The notes below the pieces were generated by a model. The model saw only the letters and a list, made by a program, of their open reading frames with translations, made no database searches and was not told where the DNA came from. Positions 54,776 to 62,490 of a DNA stretch of 64,000 nt are shown here, one piece after another (position 1 is the first letter of the stretch; every line of letters begins with the position of its first letter). The DNA is from a virus: IMG/VR virus record IMGVR_UViG_3300033146_003395, positions 1 to 64,000 of that record; one strand, given 5' to 3'. Made by a program: the position numbers and the translations under genes.

Positions 54776-55666
54776 ATGCCTAAGAAGAAAACGCAAGAAG
54801 ATTATTTATTAGAATTAATTAATAAGTCAATATATATAATTCCATTAGAGACATATATTAACTTTAATACAAAGATTTTACATAAATGTATATGCGGAAA
54901 TGAATGGGAAGTTATGCCTAAGTTAATATTAAGAGGTGTTTTATGTGGGTGTAAAGGTACGGCTAAACCAAATACTAATAATTGGTATTTAAATAAGCTT
55001 ATAAAAAACAAAATAACTGTTATTCCATTAGAGGCGTATATTAACTCTAATACAAAGATTTTACATAAATGTATATGTGGAAATAAGTGGTTTATTACCC
55101 CAAACGATATAATAAAAGGGGTAAAGTGTGGGTGTATTAATGGTTTATCCCAAATTAAATCAAACAAATGGTATCTAGAAAAATTAGAAGAAAAAGATAT
55201 AAAAGTAATACCATTAGAACCTTATATTAAATCAAGGACTAAAATTTTACATAAGTGTTACTGTAATAATGAATGGTTAGGTAGACCAATGGATGTGCTA
55301 AAAGGAATGGGCTGTGGATGTAAACGTAACTATTCTTTAAGAGGTGTAGAATTTTATAGAGGTAAGAAAACAATCTTATATTATATAAAAATTAAAGGAT
55401 TGAATAACGAAGATTTATATAAAATCGGTGTTACTTTATATAAAGAATCAATAGAAAAAAGTTTAAAGAAAAGATTCTATAGACAAGAATATGAGATTAT
55501 ACAGACTGATATTTTCAAAGATGGTAGCGAAGCGTTCACATTAGAACAACAGATATTAGAATTTAACAGAGAATACAGATATTTAGGCGAGAAAGTTCTT
55601 AAATCTGGAAATACTGAATTATTTATTAAGGATATAACGTATGAAAAAAGTACCCAAAAAAACTGA
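54776..55666 (+). CDS. Homing endonuclease, T5orf172/GIY-YIG type with three Cys repeats
   Basis: 296 aa from the ATG at 54776 (AAGGATAAAA). Same plan as the 36792 protein: three V-I-P-L-E-x-Y ... H-K-C-x-C-x-N-x-W ... C-G-C repeats, then I-L-Y-Y-I-K-I ... L-Y-K-I-G-V-T and E-A-F-T-L-E-Q. The last third is almost identical to that paralogue, first repeats diverge. Its 3' end overlaps the next gene by 26 bases. Confidence 0.85.
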   Translation: MPKKKTQEDYLLELINKSIYIIPLETYINFNTKILHKCICGNEWEVMPKLILRGVLCGCKGTAKPNTNNWYLNKLIKNKITVIPLEAYINSNTKILHKCICGNKWFITPNDIIKGVKCGCINGLSQIKSNKWYLEKLEEKDIKVIPLEPYIKSRTKILHKCYCNNEWLGRPMDVLKGMGCGCKRNYSLRGVEFYRGKKTILYYIKIKGLNNEDLYKIGVTLYKESIEKSLKKRFYRQEYEIIQTDIFKDGSEAFTLEQQILEFNREYRYLGEKVLKSGNTELFIKDITYEKSTQKN

Positions 55667-55877
55667 TTTTGTTCTAGCTGCCAATAAAGAAGTATATCTT
55701 TATTGGGGTGGTGTAGCAGGCGGAGAAGCAATTATCGTAAAAGATAGAAATCAGTTCACTACACAAATGGCTAATAAATATATTGTAGCTACTTGCACTG
55801 TTCAAGATGTACAAAACCACGGCTATGATTCAGCTAATGAATATTTCTCAGAACAATATCCCGAGATGTTTGTATGA
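55641..55877 (+). CDS. Small protein, C-terminal Y-P-E-M-F-V
   Basis: 78 aa, starting inside the endonuclease gene. Ends S-E-Q-Y-P-E-M-F-V; CCCGAG and overlapping ATGA lead to the next gene. Function unknown. Confidence 0.65.
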   Translation: MKKVPKKTDFVLAANKEVYLYWGGVAGGEAIIVKDRNQFTTQMANKYIVATCTVQDVQNHGYDSANEYFSEQYPEMFV

Positions 55878-56209
55878 AAATAAATTCAGAAATTAACACA
55901 GGTAAATTATTTGTCTTAAAATCTAAAGAATATTGCACCAATAATAATTATCTTTTTGATGAAGACAATGATTGTTTCCTTAACAAAGAAGAACATCTAT
56001 TTTGGTTTAATAGTACAATAGATGAAATTTGTCAAGTAGGATTTATTGATGTTAATTGTTATGGGAAAATCGTTGAGGTTTTTAACGTAGTTACCGGAGA
56101 CCAAATAAATTTGTGTTACCGTGTAAATAATGCAGCTGATTATTCAATAATTGATGATTGGATGGGAAAATATGTTGACCCAGAAAAAGAACCGGAGTAT
56201 TTTGTATGA
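55874..56209 (+). CDS. Small protein, C-terminal E-P-E-Y-F-V
   Basis: 111 aa. F-N-V-V-T-G-D-Q-I-N-L-C-Y-R-V suggests a beta barrel. Ends E-K-E-P-E-Y-F-V with GGAG for the overlapping next gene. Confidence 0.65.
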   Translation: MKINSEINTGKLFVLKSKEYCTNNNYLFDEDNDCFLNKEEHLFWFNSTIDEICQVGFIDVNCYGKIVEVFNVVTGDQINLCYRVNNAADYSIIDDWMGKYVDPEKEPEYFV

Positions 56210-56421
56210 CAAATTTTCAAAAGAAAATAATTGGTGCAATTTTTTATAAAAGACCTGCAAAAAGAGGAAACTTATTAGTAAGTTATATGGCTGAGCATGA
56301 GAAATATTATGAATGTCTCTATGCTACAGGTGCGACTTATCTTATAGAAAAAGATGACGTGATATGGGTTGGAGAATCTGAAGAACAATTTAAAGATGAG
56401 CACCCGGAGTATTTTGTATGA
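56206..56421 (+). CDS. Small tandem paralogue A, C-terminal H-P-E-Y-F-V
   Basis: 71 aa. I-G-A-I-F-Y-K-R-P, K-Y-Y-E-C-L-Y-A-T-G-A, Y-L-I-E-K-D, W-V-G-E-S-E-E-Q-F line up along their length with the next protein, so this is a tandem duplication. Ends K-D-E-H-P-E-Y-F-V. Confidence 0.7.
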   Translation: MTNFQKKIIGAIFYKRPAKRGNLLVSYMAEHEKYYECLYATGATYLIEKDDVIWVGESEEQFKDEHPEYFV

Positions 56422-56630
56422 AAACAGATTTTATGACAATAGGGTATATCTTTTATAAGAGGACAAATGATAGAGGCACAAGGTTATCAAAATATATTAA
56501 TGAATTTGAAAAACATTATGAATGTGCTTTTATAACTGGTGGAAGTTATATGATTGAAAAAGATACTGTTCTATGGGTTGGAAAATCTGTAGAACAATTC
56601 GAAGAAGAAAATGCAGAGTACCTAATATGA
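56418..56630 (+). CDS. Small tandem paralogue B, C-terminal N-A-E-Y-L-I
   Basis: 70 aa, duplicate of the 56206 protein (I-G-Y-I-F-Y-K-R-T, H-Y-E-C-A-F-I-T-G-G, Y-M-I-E-K-D, W-V-G-K-S-V-E-Q-F). Ends E-E-N-A-E-Y-L-I, so the ending drifted while the body stayed. Overlaps the next gene by 4 bases. Confidence 0.7.
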   Translation: MKTDFMTIGYIFYKRTNDRGTRLSKYINEFEKHYECAFITGGSYMIEKDTVLWVGKSVEQFEEENAEYLI

Positions 56631-56863
56631 AATTAACTAGAATGAAAAAAGTTGAAGATATTTACGAAAAAGATTATTGTCTTGTTAACGATGAGTTATT
56701 TTGTGTTACTAGTGTTTATTCAGGATTTAATAACACTATAATTATGGCTTATAATGAAGAATCTCATAAATATCAGCCATCGCTTTCTGAGGTTCAATAT
56801 AACTTTGGACCAGGAACTAGTTTTGAAGATATTAAAAGAGTATTTGCGGAGTATTTTGTATGA
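56627..56863 (+). CDS. Small protein, C-terminal F-A-E-Y-F-V
   Basis: 78 aa from the ATG at 56627. Starts K-L-T-R-M-K-K-V-E-D-I-Y. Ends K-R-V-F-A-E-Y-F-V (GCG in place of CCG keeps GGAG intact for the next gene). Confidence 0.65.
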   Translation: MKLTRMKKVEDIYEKDYCLVNDELFCVTSVYSGFNNTIIMAYNEESHKYQPSLSEVQYNFGPGTSFEDIKRVFAEYFV

Positions 56864-57105
56864 AAACAGATAAAGGTCAAAATTTCTATGCCTTAGAGTA
56901 CAATGATACTGAGTGGATGACACAAAACGGTTTGGTATTAGAAATTAAAGATATGGACAAAATGCATGTGTTTAATAGTGTAAGGTTACTGCAAAGACGT
57001 AACAAAATTTTAGAACAAAGTGGGGAAGAACTCTACAAAATTCCTAGGTTATTAATAGCTTCTTACGAAAAATTTGAAGATGAGATGCCGGAGTATTTTG
57101 TATGA
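56860..57105 (+). CDS. Small protein, C-terminal M-P-E-Y-F-V
   Basis: 81 aa, beta-rich then helical. Ends E-D-E-M-P-E-Y-F-V with embedded GGAG and ATGA overlap. Function unknown. Confidence 0.65.
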   Translation: MKTDKGQNFYALEYNDTEWMTQNGLVLEIKDMDKMHVFNSVRLLQRRNKILEQSGEELYKIPRLLIASYEKFEDEMPEYFV

Positions 57106-57365
57106 TTAAATTTGGGGTAGGTGATACTGTAATCTACAAATATAGGGATACATTAATCCTTGCGAAGATCAAAGAAGAAAAAGAATGGCAAGATTCTTTA
57201 TGTGCATACGATACAGAAGTTATTTGTGGTAATCAAGATATTTATGGGGAACATTGGGAAATAGCTAAAGTTATTGAGAGGGGTAATGTCGAAGTATTAG
57301 CTGTTGTAAACACTGAATTTGATTATCATACTTGGATTCAAGACAACCCAGAGTATTTTATATAA
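57102..57365 (+). CDS. Small SH3-like protein, C-terminal N-P-E-Y-F-I
   Basis: 87 aa. F-G-V-G-D-T-V-I-Y-K-Y-R-D and V-I-E-R-G-N-V-E-V-L-A-V-V look like a barrel. Ends Q-D-N-P-E-Y-F-I; the stop lies in a late promoter. Confidence 0.65.
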   Translation: MIKFGVGDTVIYKYRDTLILAKIKEEKEWQDSLCAYDTEVICGNQDIYGEHWEIAKVIERGNVEVLAVVNTEFDYHTWIQDNPEYFI

Positions 57366-57368
57366 ATA
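57361..57368 (+). promoter_or_regulatory. T4-type late promoter
   Basis: TATAAATA overlapping the previous stop, 29 bases before the GTG at 57397. Confidence 0.6.
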
Positions 57369-57396
57369 TACCAAATATATAATACAAAGGTATAAT

Positions 57397-57756
57397 GTGA
57401 TAAAATATAGTGATTTAAATCAAAAACAAAAAGACAGAATTACCAATGGATGTGGCACTAAAGGCGGATGGATTAAACCACCAAATTTTATTTTCAAAGC
57501 ATCTTGTAATCAACACGATTTTTATTACTGGAGAGGTGTAACCGAGCACCAAAGAGAAATAGCGGATACTTCATTTTACAAATACATGAAACTTGATATT
57601 AAAAATGCTAATTATGGGTTCTTAAAAAGAAGTTGGTACAGTACTTGGGCTTTTAGTTATTATAAAGCAGTAAGAATATTTGGTAAGAAAGCTTTCAATT
57701 TTGAAAGAGAAATGACTCAGGCAGATTTACAAATTATTACTCAAACATACTCATAA
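57397..57756 (+). CDS. Phospholipase A2-like phage protein
   Basis: 119 aa from the GTG at 57397 (AAAGGTATAAT). N-G-C-G-T-K-G-G-W-I-K-P-P precedes C-N-Q-H-D-F-Y-Y-W-R-G-V (about residues 37-48) and I-A-D-T-S-F-Y-K-Y-M. The C-x2-H-D dyad and upstream Gly loop are the active-site plan of PLA2-like enzymes. With a late promoter it could act on membranes at lysis or entry; that is inference. Overlaps the epimerase gene end by 20 bases. Confidence 0.6.
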   Translation: MIKYSDLNQKQKDRITNGCGTKGGWIKPPNFIFKASCNQHDFYYWRGVTEHQREIADTSFYKYMKLDIKNANYGFLKRSWYSTWAFSYYKAVRIFGKKAFNFEREMTQADLQIITQTYS

Positions 57757-58639
57757 TTAGTTTCTCAAGTCCATATTTAGGCTCGTAGATTGTTCGCATC
57801 TTAGAGATATCTGGAATCCTAGAAGTAATCTCAGCATTAGTTCTAGCATCTGGAATACTTACAATCCTATGAAAATCCCCTGATACTTTTCCAACTAATG
57901 AAGCCAATTCATTCATAGTAATTGTATTATTATCATTACCTATATTAAGTATTTCGCCATTCATTTCTGTTATAAGTAATTCTAATACATTTACAGCATC
58001 TCTAATATCACAGAAACTTCTTACTTGTTCCCCTGACCCATATACTTCTATATCTTCTTGTGTTTTTGCAGCCATAACAAATCTAGGTAAAACCATACCA
58101 TAATTTGGAAGTTGCCCAGGCCCAGTAACATTAAAAAATCTTACAACTGTAAAAGGGAATGTATAAGTTTTAATTAAGAATTCACTCATAAGTTTCTGAC
58201 AAGCATACCCCCATCTCATTTGGTCCGGTGCACCTATTGTAAGCATATCTGTTTCTTTCATGGGAGTATCACTTGAGCCATATACCTCACTTGTTGAAGC
58301 ATAAATTACTTTAGGCTGGTGCTTCTCAAATAATGGAAACAAGTTGTTATTAATATTGAAAGAATTTTGCAGTGTTTCATTAGGGTTTTCACCAATTAAA
58401 TCTACACCTATACTTGAAGCAAAGTGATAAACTATATCAGCTTTTGCTACTATGGTTTCAATCATAACATTATCTGTTAAGTCTCCTAAATCTATATTAT
58501 ACACATCTTTTGTATTTTCTTCGTTTGAAGTTTTAAAATTATCTATGCGATAAACGTTATGTGTTTCTTTAAGTTGATTGTACAAGTGTGTGCCAATAAA
58601 ACCCGCACCACCCGTGATAATTATATTAAGTTTTTTCAT
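57737..58639 (-). CDS. NAD-dependent sugar epimerase/dehydratase (extended SDR)
   Basis: 300 aa. T-G-G-A-G-F-I-G (residues 9-16), Y-A-S-T-S-E-V-Y-G (about 114) and the catalytic Y-A-C-Q-K (about 145) of UDP-glucose-4-epimerase/dehydratase type enzymes. R-F-F-N-V-T-G-P-G follows. Changes a nucleotide sugar. Late promoter at 58744 with a structured leader. Confidence 0.9.
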   Translation of the reverse strand: MKKLNIIITGGAGFIGTHLYNQLKETHNVYRIDNFKTSNEENTKDVYNIDLGDLTDNVMIETIVAKADIVYHFASSIGVDLIGENPNETLQNSFNINNNLFPLFEKHQPKVIYASTSEVYGSSDTPMKETDMLTIGAPDQMRWGYACQKLMSEFLIKTYTFPFTVVRFFNVTGPGQLPNYGMVLPRFVMAAKTQEDIEVYGSGEQVRSFCDIRDAVNVLELLITEMNGEILNIGNDNNTITMNELASLVGKVSGDFHRIVSIPDARTNAEITSRIPDISKMRTIYEPKYGLEKLIMSMFE

Positions 58640-58743
58640 ATTTTATTATAACGTATTATTATTAAATGAAGATTAAAGAAGTGAGCAGCCTGTCTATATA
58701 GACTTTAGGAAAAAGTAGGAGATAACGTATAAACTGCTCATGA
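58640..58743 (-). promoter_or_regulatory. Structured leader of the epimerase mRNA
   Basis: On minus the transcript would start near ATGAGCAG, whose GAGCAG pairs with CTGCTC about 50 bases on. The palindrome GTCTATATAGAC lies inside. A TATAAT (58645-58650, minus) sits just before the epimerase ATG. Another late mRNA starting with a closing stem. Confidence 0.5.
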
Positions 58744-58751
58744 TATTTATA
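58744..58751 (-). promoter_or_regulatory. T4-type late promoter of the epimerase gene
   Basis: Minus-strand TATAAATA directly upstream of the GAGCAG stem and just past the endonuclease stop at 58755. Confidence 0.65.
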
Positions 58752-58754
58752 AAA

Positions 58755-59570
58755 TTATGATTTTCTTAATCTTCCTTTAGAAAATCCATCATATAGGTAA
58801 AATTCTGTAGGGTTGATAAGTTTAGATATAATTTTGTTATTTATCCAAATTCTATCCTTTACATTTGAAGAAAGTTTTTCTCTAGTTTCTTGTGAAATTT
58901 TATATATTACACCTTGCTGCCACCCATTATTTAGATAATAATCTAATTCATATATTTTAACCTTCTTTTGTTTTTTATCTATTTTATTAAATATAAAAAC
59001 TCTTCCTTTCTGCTCATTAGATATAGCCAATTTTCTTTCTTGTGTAAGTTCCTCTCTACCAATAGTATAATTTACTAAATCTATATCATTTATATTATCT
59101 CTAATATATTCACCTGTTATATTATTTCTCGCCCAAACTGTATTATAAACAGCCGATTTATCTTTAAGTTGTGAACTAGAATTCATAATATTACTTTTTA
59201 TATTATGTAATTTACCATACATAGGATTATTTTTACCTGAAACATCTCTTCCAAAAAAGCCATTCTTTTGCGCATAACTCATATTGATATAGTTATTATT
59301 TTTGACAACTTGATGTAATTTCTGAACTTTAAGTTCATGAATTAAAGCTATTTTTCTTCTATAAAATTTCTTTAATATACGAGTCTTAAATAAATGTGGG
59401 TTATTCTTTCTCTCGTGAATCCATATAGACTTATATCTTTTTGATGTAACTGTTCCATTATATCCATTTAATATTTTTTCTATTGATGTAGATCCTATAT
59501 ACCATTCAGGAAGTTTATCACCTGTATAATGAGTTAAATATGTGCAGTATTGTTTATTTGATGTAGACAT
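58755..59570 (-). CDS. Homing endonuclease (GIY-YIG-like) with NUMOD and G-W-x-x-G units
   Basis: 271 aa. C-T-Y-L-T-H-Y ... L-P-E-W-Y-I-G-S-T and N-G-Y-N-G match the 25397 paralogue, followed by G-F-F-G-R-D-V-S-G-K-N-N-P-M-Y-G-K (NUMOD3). The C-terminus has N-N-G-W-Q-Q-G and D-G-F-S-K-G DNA-binding units. Pseudoknot leader copy 3 and a late promoter precede it. Inserted between two sugar genes. Confidence 0.85.
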   Translation of the reverse strand: MSTSNKQYCTYLTHYTGDKLPEWYIGSTSIEKILNGYNGTVTSKRYKSIWIHERKNNPHLFKTRILKKFYRRKIALIHELKVQKLHQVVKNNNYINMSYAQKNGFFGRDVSGKNNPMYGKLHNIKSNIMNSSSQLKDKSAVYNTVWARNNITGEYIRDNINDIDLVNYTIGREELTQERKLAISNEQKGRVFIFNKIDKKQKKVKIYELDYYLNNGWQQGVIYKISQETREKLSSNVKDRIWINNKIISKLINPTEFYLYDGFSKGRLRKS

Positions 59571-59592
59571 TGAAGTCTCCTATAATTAAATT

Positions 59593-59672
59593 ATAAGAGT
59601 GAATTACTAGGTTCAAATTAAATGTATATAGAGGAACCTAGTAGAGCTCTATACACATTTAATATCTCTTAT
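59593..59672 (-). promoter_or_regulatory. Structured pseudoknot 5' leader RNA, copy 3
   Basis: Outer ATAAGAG (59593-59599) with CTCTTAT (59666-59672). Helix TACTAGGTTC (59605-59614) pairs perfectly with GAACCTAGTA (59634-59643) although the bases differ from the other copies. Helix 59617-59633 pairs with 59647-59663; the one A-C pair on plus is G-U on minus. Confidence 0.85.
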
Positions 59673-60508
59673 ACTTTATTTATACTTTGTGCCCTTTTAA
59701 AATATTCTATTTTTTGATTTATCTTATCATAATTTTTATCATATAAAATATGTTCATGCCAAAAATATACATTTTCTAATTCATCATTAGTTAGTGTAGA
59801 TATATGTGCATAACCTTCGCCAATTTGATACTTCTCAATATATTCCATCTCAATTAAATTATTGGCATAGATATAATCCATTGCAAATTCTTCTATATCT
59901 TGTTGTGGCCTATCATGACAATATTCTGCCCATATAGGCCCAGGATTTTCAGTGAGTCTCTCAAGTTCATTATGAAATAGTGTATAGAAACCAGAATCTT
60001 TCTTTGAAATGGTGAAACCAGTATCGAATGTTTTCCAACCTTCAGGTAAAGGTCTCTGATCCTTAACTGAAACAGTATCATAAACACCACAAATAGGTTT
60101 ATTATAATTAACAATTGGGCTTGGTAAAGGTTTTATCAAACTCATATCACAATCTATATGAATCATAGTTTTAAAATTTAGATTTTCTTCACACCATTTA
60201 CCAACTAATGGAACTGACCAATAGCCACAAAAGAAATTCTCTGTTTCCTTCATATATTCTTCCATATATATTACATCCATCTCTTTAAGTTTCTGGGCAT
60301 CTTCAGTTTTAAGTGTATTGTTAGTAGGACAAATAGCATAGATTGGAATATCTTTATATATTCCTCCATTTTCTCGCCAGGCTTTAACAGATAAAATAAT
60401 TTCATCAGCATATAATCTTTGGTTACTATATACTCCTTGTTGATTATTTAAATTGTCTTCATTATTTTCAACAACATACATTAATATTGTTTCTTCTATA
60501 TTATTCAT
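59669..60508 (-). CDS. Glycosyltransferase-like protein
   Basis: 279 aa. GT-A-like fold with I-H-I-D-C-D-M-S (DxD, about residue 118) and F-D-T-G-F-T-I-S-K-K. It may transfer a sugar from the pathway encoded by its neighbours. The start overlaps the aminotransferase gene by 8 bases, and its 3' end contains the late promoter of the next endonuclease. Confidence 0.7.
   Translation of the reverse strand: MNNIEETILMYVVENNEDNLNNQQGVYSNQRLYADEIILSVKAWRENGGIYKDIPIYAICPTNNTLKTEDAQKLKEMDVIYMEEYMKETENFFCGYWSVPLVGKWCEENLNFKTMIHIDCDMSLIKPLPSPIVNYNKPICGVYDTVSVKDQRPLPEGWKTFDTGFTISKKDSGFYTLFHNELERLTENPGPIWAEYCHDRPQQDIEEFAMDYIYANNLIEMEYIEKYQIGEGYAHISTLTNDELENVYFWHEHILYDKNYDKINQKIEYFKRAQSINKV
59677..59684 (-). 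promoter_or_regulatory. T4-type late promoter
   Basis: Minus-strand TATAAATA inside the 3' end of the glycosyltransferase gene; drives pseudoknot leader copy 3 and the endonuclease. Confidence 0.75.
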
Positions 60509-61121
60509 TATTTTCCTTAAAATATTTTATTACCGATAAGTCTTTATAGTCTCTGTATGATCCTGCATTGTCAGGTCTTAAATCTATTTGATTCAGAATT
60601 AGTAATCCTTGCGCTGCCATCTCTGGTGACATATTCATATGAAAACCTTGTACCCAATCTTCCATTTCTATAATAGGACTACGCCCATCAAATGCCATCA
60701 TTTTAAGTCTTTCATAAGTATCTGCATCATCTGTTAAAATTGCCCCACCTTTTCCGATATTAAGTCTCTTCTTCTGATGAAAGCTTAAGCACTGAATAAA
60801 TCCAGGTCTATACATACCTCTATGAAAATCTACTGCTGAGTCTATAATATTAGTCCCTTCAATTTCATAAGAGCCTTTCCATTTCTGGTCTGTGAACTCT
60901 ACATTAAATCCAGCATTTACAATACTGTGTGGAACACCGACATAAGTACTCTTAGGTACATATAATGTGTTAGCCTCAACAGGTATATATGCTGTTTTAT
61001 TTAATAAACTTAAGCTTAAAAATATTGCATTAGTACAACTATCAGTTAAGACACAATACTTAGCTCCTGTATATCTACAAATTTCTTCTTCAAATTTGTC
61101 TATAAAAAATTGATTATTCAT
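60501..61121 (-). CDS. DegT/DnrJ/EryC1-type sugar aminotransferase, short form
   Basis: 206 aa; family members are about 370. T-D-S-C-T-N-A-I-F-L-S-L (PLP pocket) and the PLP lysine region S-F-H-Q-K-K-R-L-N-I-G-K-G-G-A-I (about residue 117) are present, with I-D-S-A-V-D upstream. The usual C-terminal domain is lacking, so activity may need a partner or differ. Directly follows the amidinotransferase, a pairing known from aminocyclitol pathways. Confidence 0.8.
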   Translation of the reverse strand: MNNQFFIDKFEEEICRYTGAKYCVLTDSCTNAIFLSLSLLNKTAYIPVEANTLYVPKSTYVGVPHSIVNAGFNVEFTDQKWKGSYEIEGTNIIDSAVDFHRGMYRPGFIQCLSFHQKKRLNIGKGGAILTDDADTYERLKMMAFDGRSPIIEMEDWVQGFHMNMSPEMAAQGLLILNQIDLRPDNAGSYRDYKDLSVIKYFKENNE

Positions 61122-61122
61122 T

Positions 61123-62388
61123 TTACTTTTCCTTTATTCTTTGAATATCTAGACTCGAACAATGTAGTGACCCAGCAAATATATGCGAATGTCTTAATTG
61201 CACTGGAATAACTTCAAATCCATTTTCTTCTAAAACTTCAATTGTTCCTAAAGCATCTTCCTGAACTATTACAGTTTTTTTATCAATGCTTAATATATTA
61301 ACTGACATTCCTTCATCACTAGCTAGTCTTAAATTTTTATTAGTTAAATATTTAATTTCTCTTTCTGGTGTATTCTTTGGATATAAGTAAATATATCCAT
61401 TATTAGGATGGAACTTACTTGGTAATTTCTTCCATACTTCTGGATAATTAGGATTAACCAAAAAAGTATTCTCATTTAAACTGACCAATACACCATCAAT
61501 GTGAGAATCACATAATTTTACTATATGAAATTCTTTATTAGGAAAGAAACTTTTTAACCATAAAAATCCAAGATATTGATTATAATTACTTATGTTAACT
61601 ATAATATCATCATTAAGCCTTAAAAAATTAGCCCCGTCAATTGCAGCTTCATAACTACTAGGAATATTATTAAAATCTCTATTCTTTTCCCAATCTTCAA
61701 TATCAACACTACTCTCGGTTAATATCGTTAAGGGGGCTTTTATCCATTGGGTTTTAAAATTATTAGTAACCTCTTTAAATATATTATACATAGCTAAATT
61801 TTCAAAAGCTCTATTTCTGACAATTACCGGGGTTTCTATTAATTTATCATCAATGACAATTGTTATATCTCTTACATTATTTGCTGGTGATAATTCAGAT
61901 TTAAAAGTGGTTGTTTTAAAAGGTATAACTTGTTTTAGAATATCAGGTCTATAAACAGTTATTCCCAATTCTTGTAATATAGTAGCTAAGTTATTTAAAT
62001 CTTCAATGCGTTCTTTTAATATTATATCATTAATTATATACTCATCACCTAAATCATTATATTCATATACAGATTGACCAAGATTTGACTTATAAAAATT
62101 TTTAAATGTAAAATCTATTACACGTTTAGATAATTCTAGTTCATTGCCAATTATAACTGCTTTTAATGTATCATAACTATTAGAACTATTAACTTCTATT
62201 TTTTTCTTTTTACAATTATCAAAATGCCATCTTTTAATTGCTCTAGGGTCTCCTTCTAAAAAACAATGTGGGCATTTAACTTTTTCTGTAAATCCTCGAG
62301 GTTTACCAATTTTACTATCTGATATTTTTTTTCTAGTTTCTTTGGTTAAGGTCTTTCCTTTATTGCCATTTGAAATCTTTTGTTTCAT
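61123..62388 (-). CDS. Amidinotransferase fused to a homing-endonuclease-derived N-terminus
   Basis: 421 aa. Residues 1-63 are the tail of a homing endonuclease: NUMOD3-like K-I-S-N-G-N-K-G-K-T-L-T and a finger C-P-H-C ... R-W-H-F-D-N-C almost as in the 25397 protein. From about residue 70 it is an amidinotransferase: N-N-V-R-D-I-T-I, the Asp region G-A-N-F-L-R-L, C-D-S-H-I-D-G-V and the catalytic Cys in A-G-S-L-H-C-S-S. Transfers an amidino group, perhaps to an aminosugar. Keeps the endonuclease-type pseudoknot leader. Confidence 0.85.
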   Translation of the reverse strand: MKQKISNGNKGKTLTKETRKKISDSKIGKPRGFTEKVKCPHCFLEGDPRAIKRWHFDNCKKKKIEVNSSNSYDTLKAVIIGNELELSKRVIDFTFKNFYKSNLGQSVYEYNDLGDEYIINDIILKERIEDLNNLATILQELGITVYRPDILKQVIPFKTTTFKSELSPANNVRDITIVIDDKLIETPVIVRNRAFENLAMYNIFKEVTNNFKTQWIKAPLTILTESSVDIEDWEKNRDFNNIPSSYEAAIDGANFLRLNDDIIVNISNYNQYLGFLWLKSFFPNKEFHIVKLCDSHIDGVLVSLNENTFLVNPNYPEVWKKLPSKFHPNNGYIYLYPKNTPEREIKYLTNKNLRLASDEGMSVNILSIDKKTVIVQEDALGTIEVLEENGFEVIPVQLRHSHIFAGSLHCSSLDIQRIKEK

Positions 62389-62409
62389 TATAATTCCTAA
62401 TTTTGAATT

Positions 62410-62486
62410 ATAAGAGGACTTTCCACGGTCAGATTAAAAGTGTAGATGGACCGTGGAAGAGCATCTACACTTTTAATATCTCTTAT
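62410..62486 (-). promoter_or_regulatory. Structured pseudoknot 5' leader RNA, copy 4
   Basis: Outer ATAAGAG (62410-62416) with CTCTTAT (62480-62486). TTCCACGGTC (62421-62430) pairs with 62449-62458. Perfect 16-bp helix 62433-62448 with 62462-62477. Leads into the endonuclease-amidinotransferase fusion. Confidence 0.85.
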
Positions 62487-62490
62487 AACT

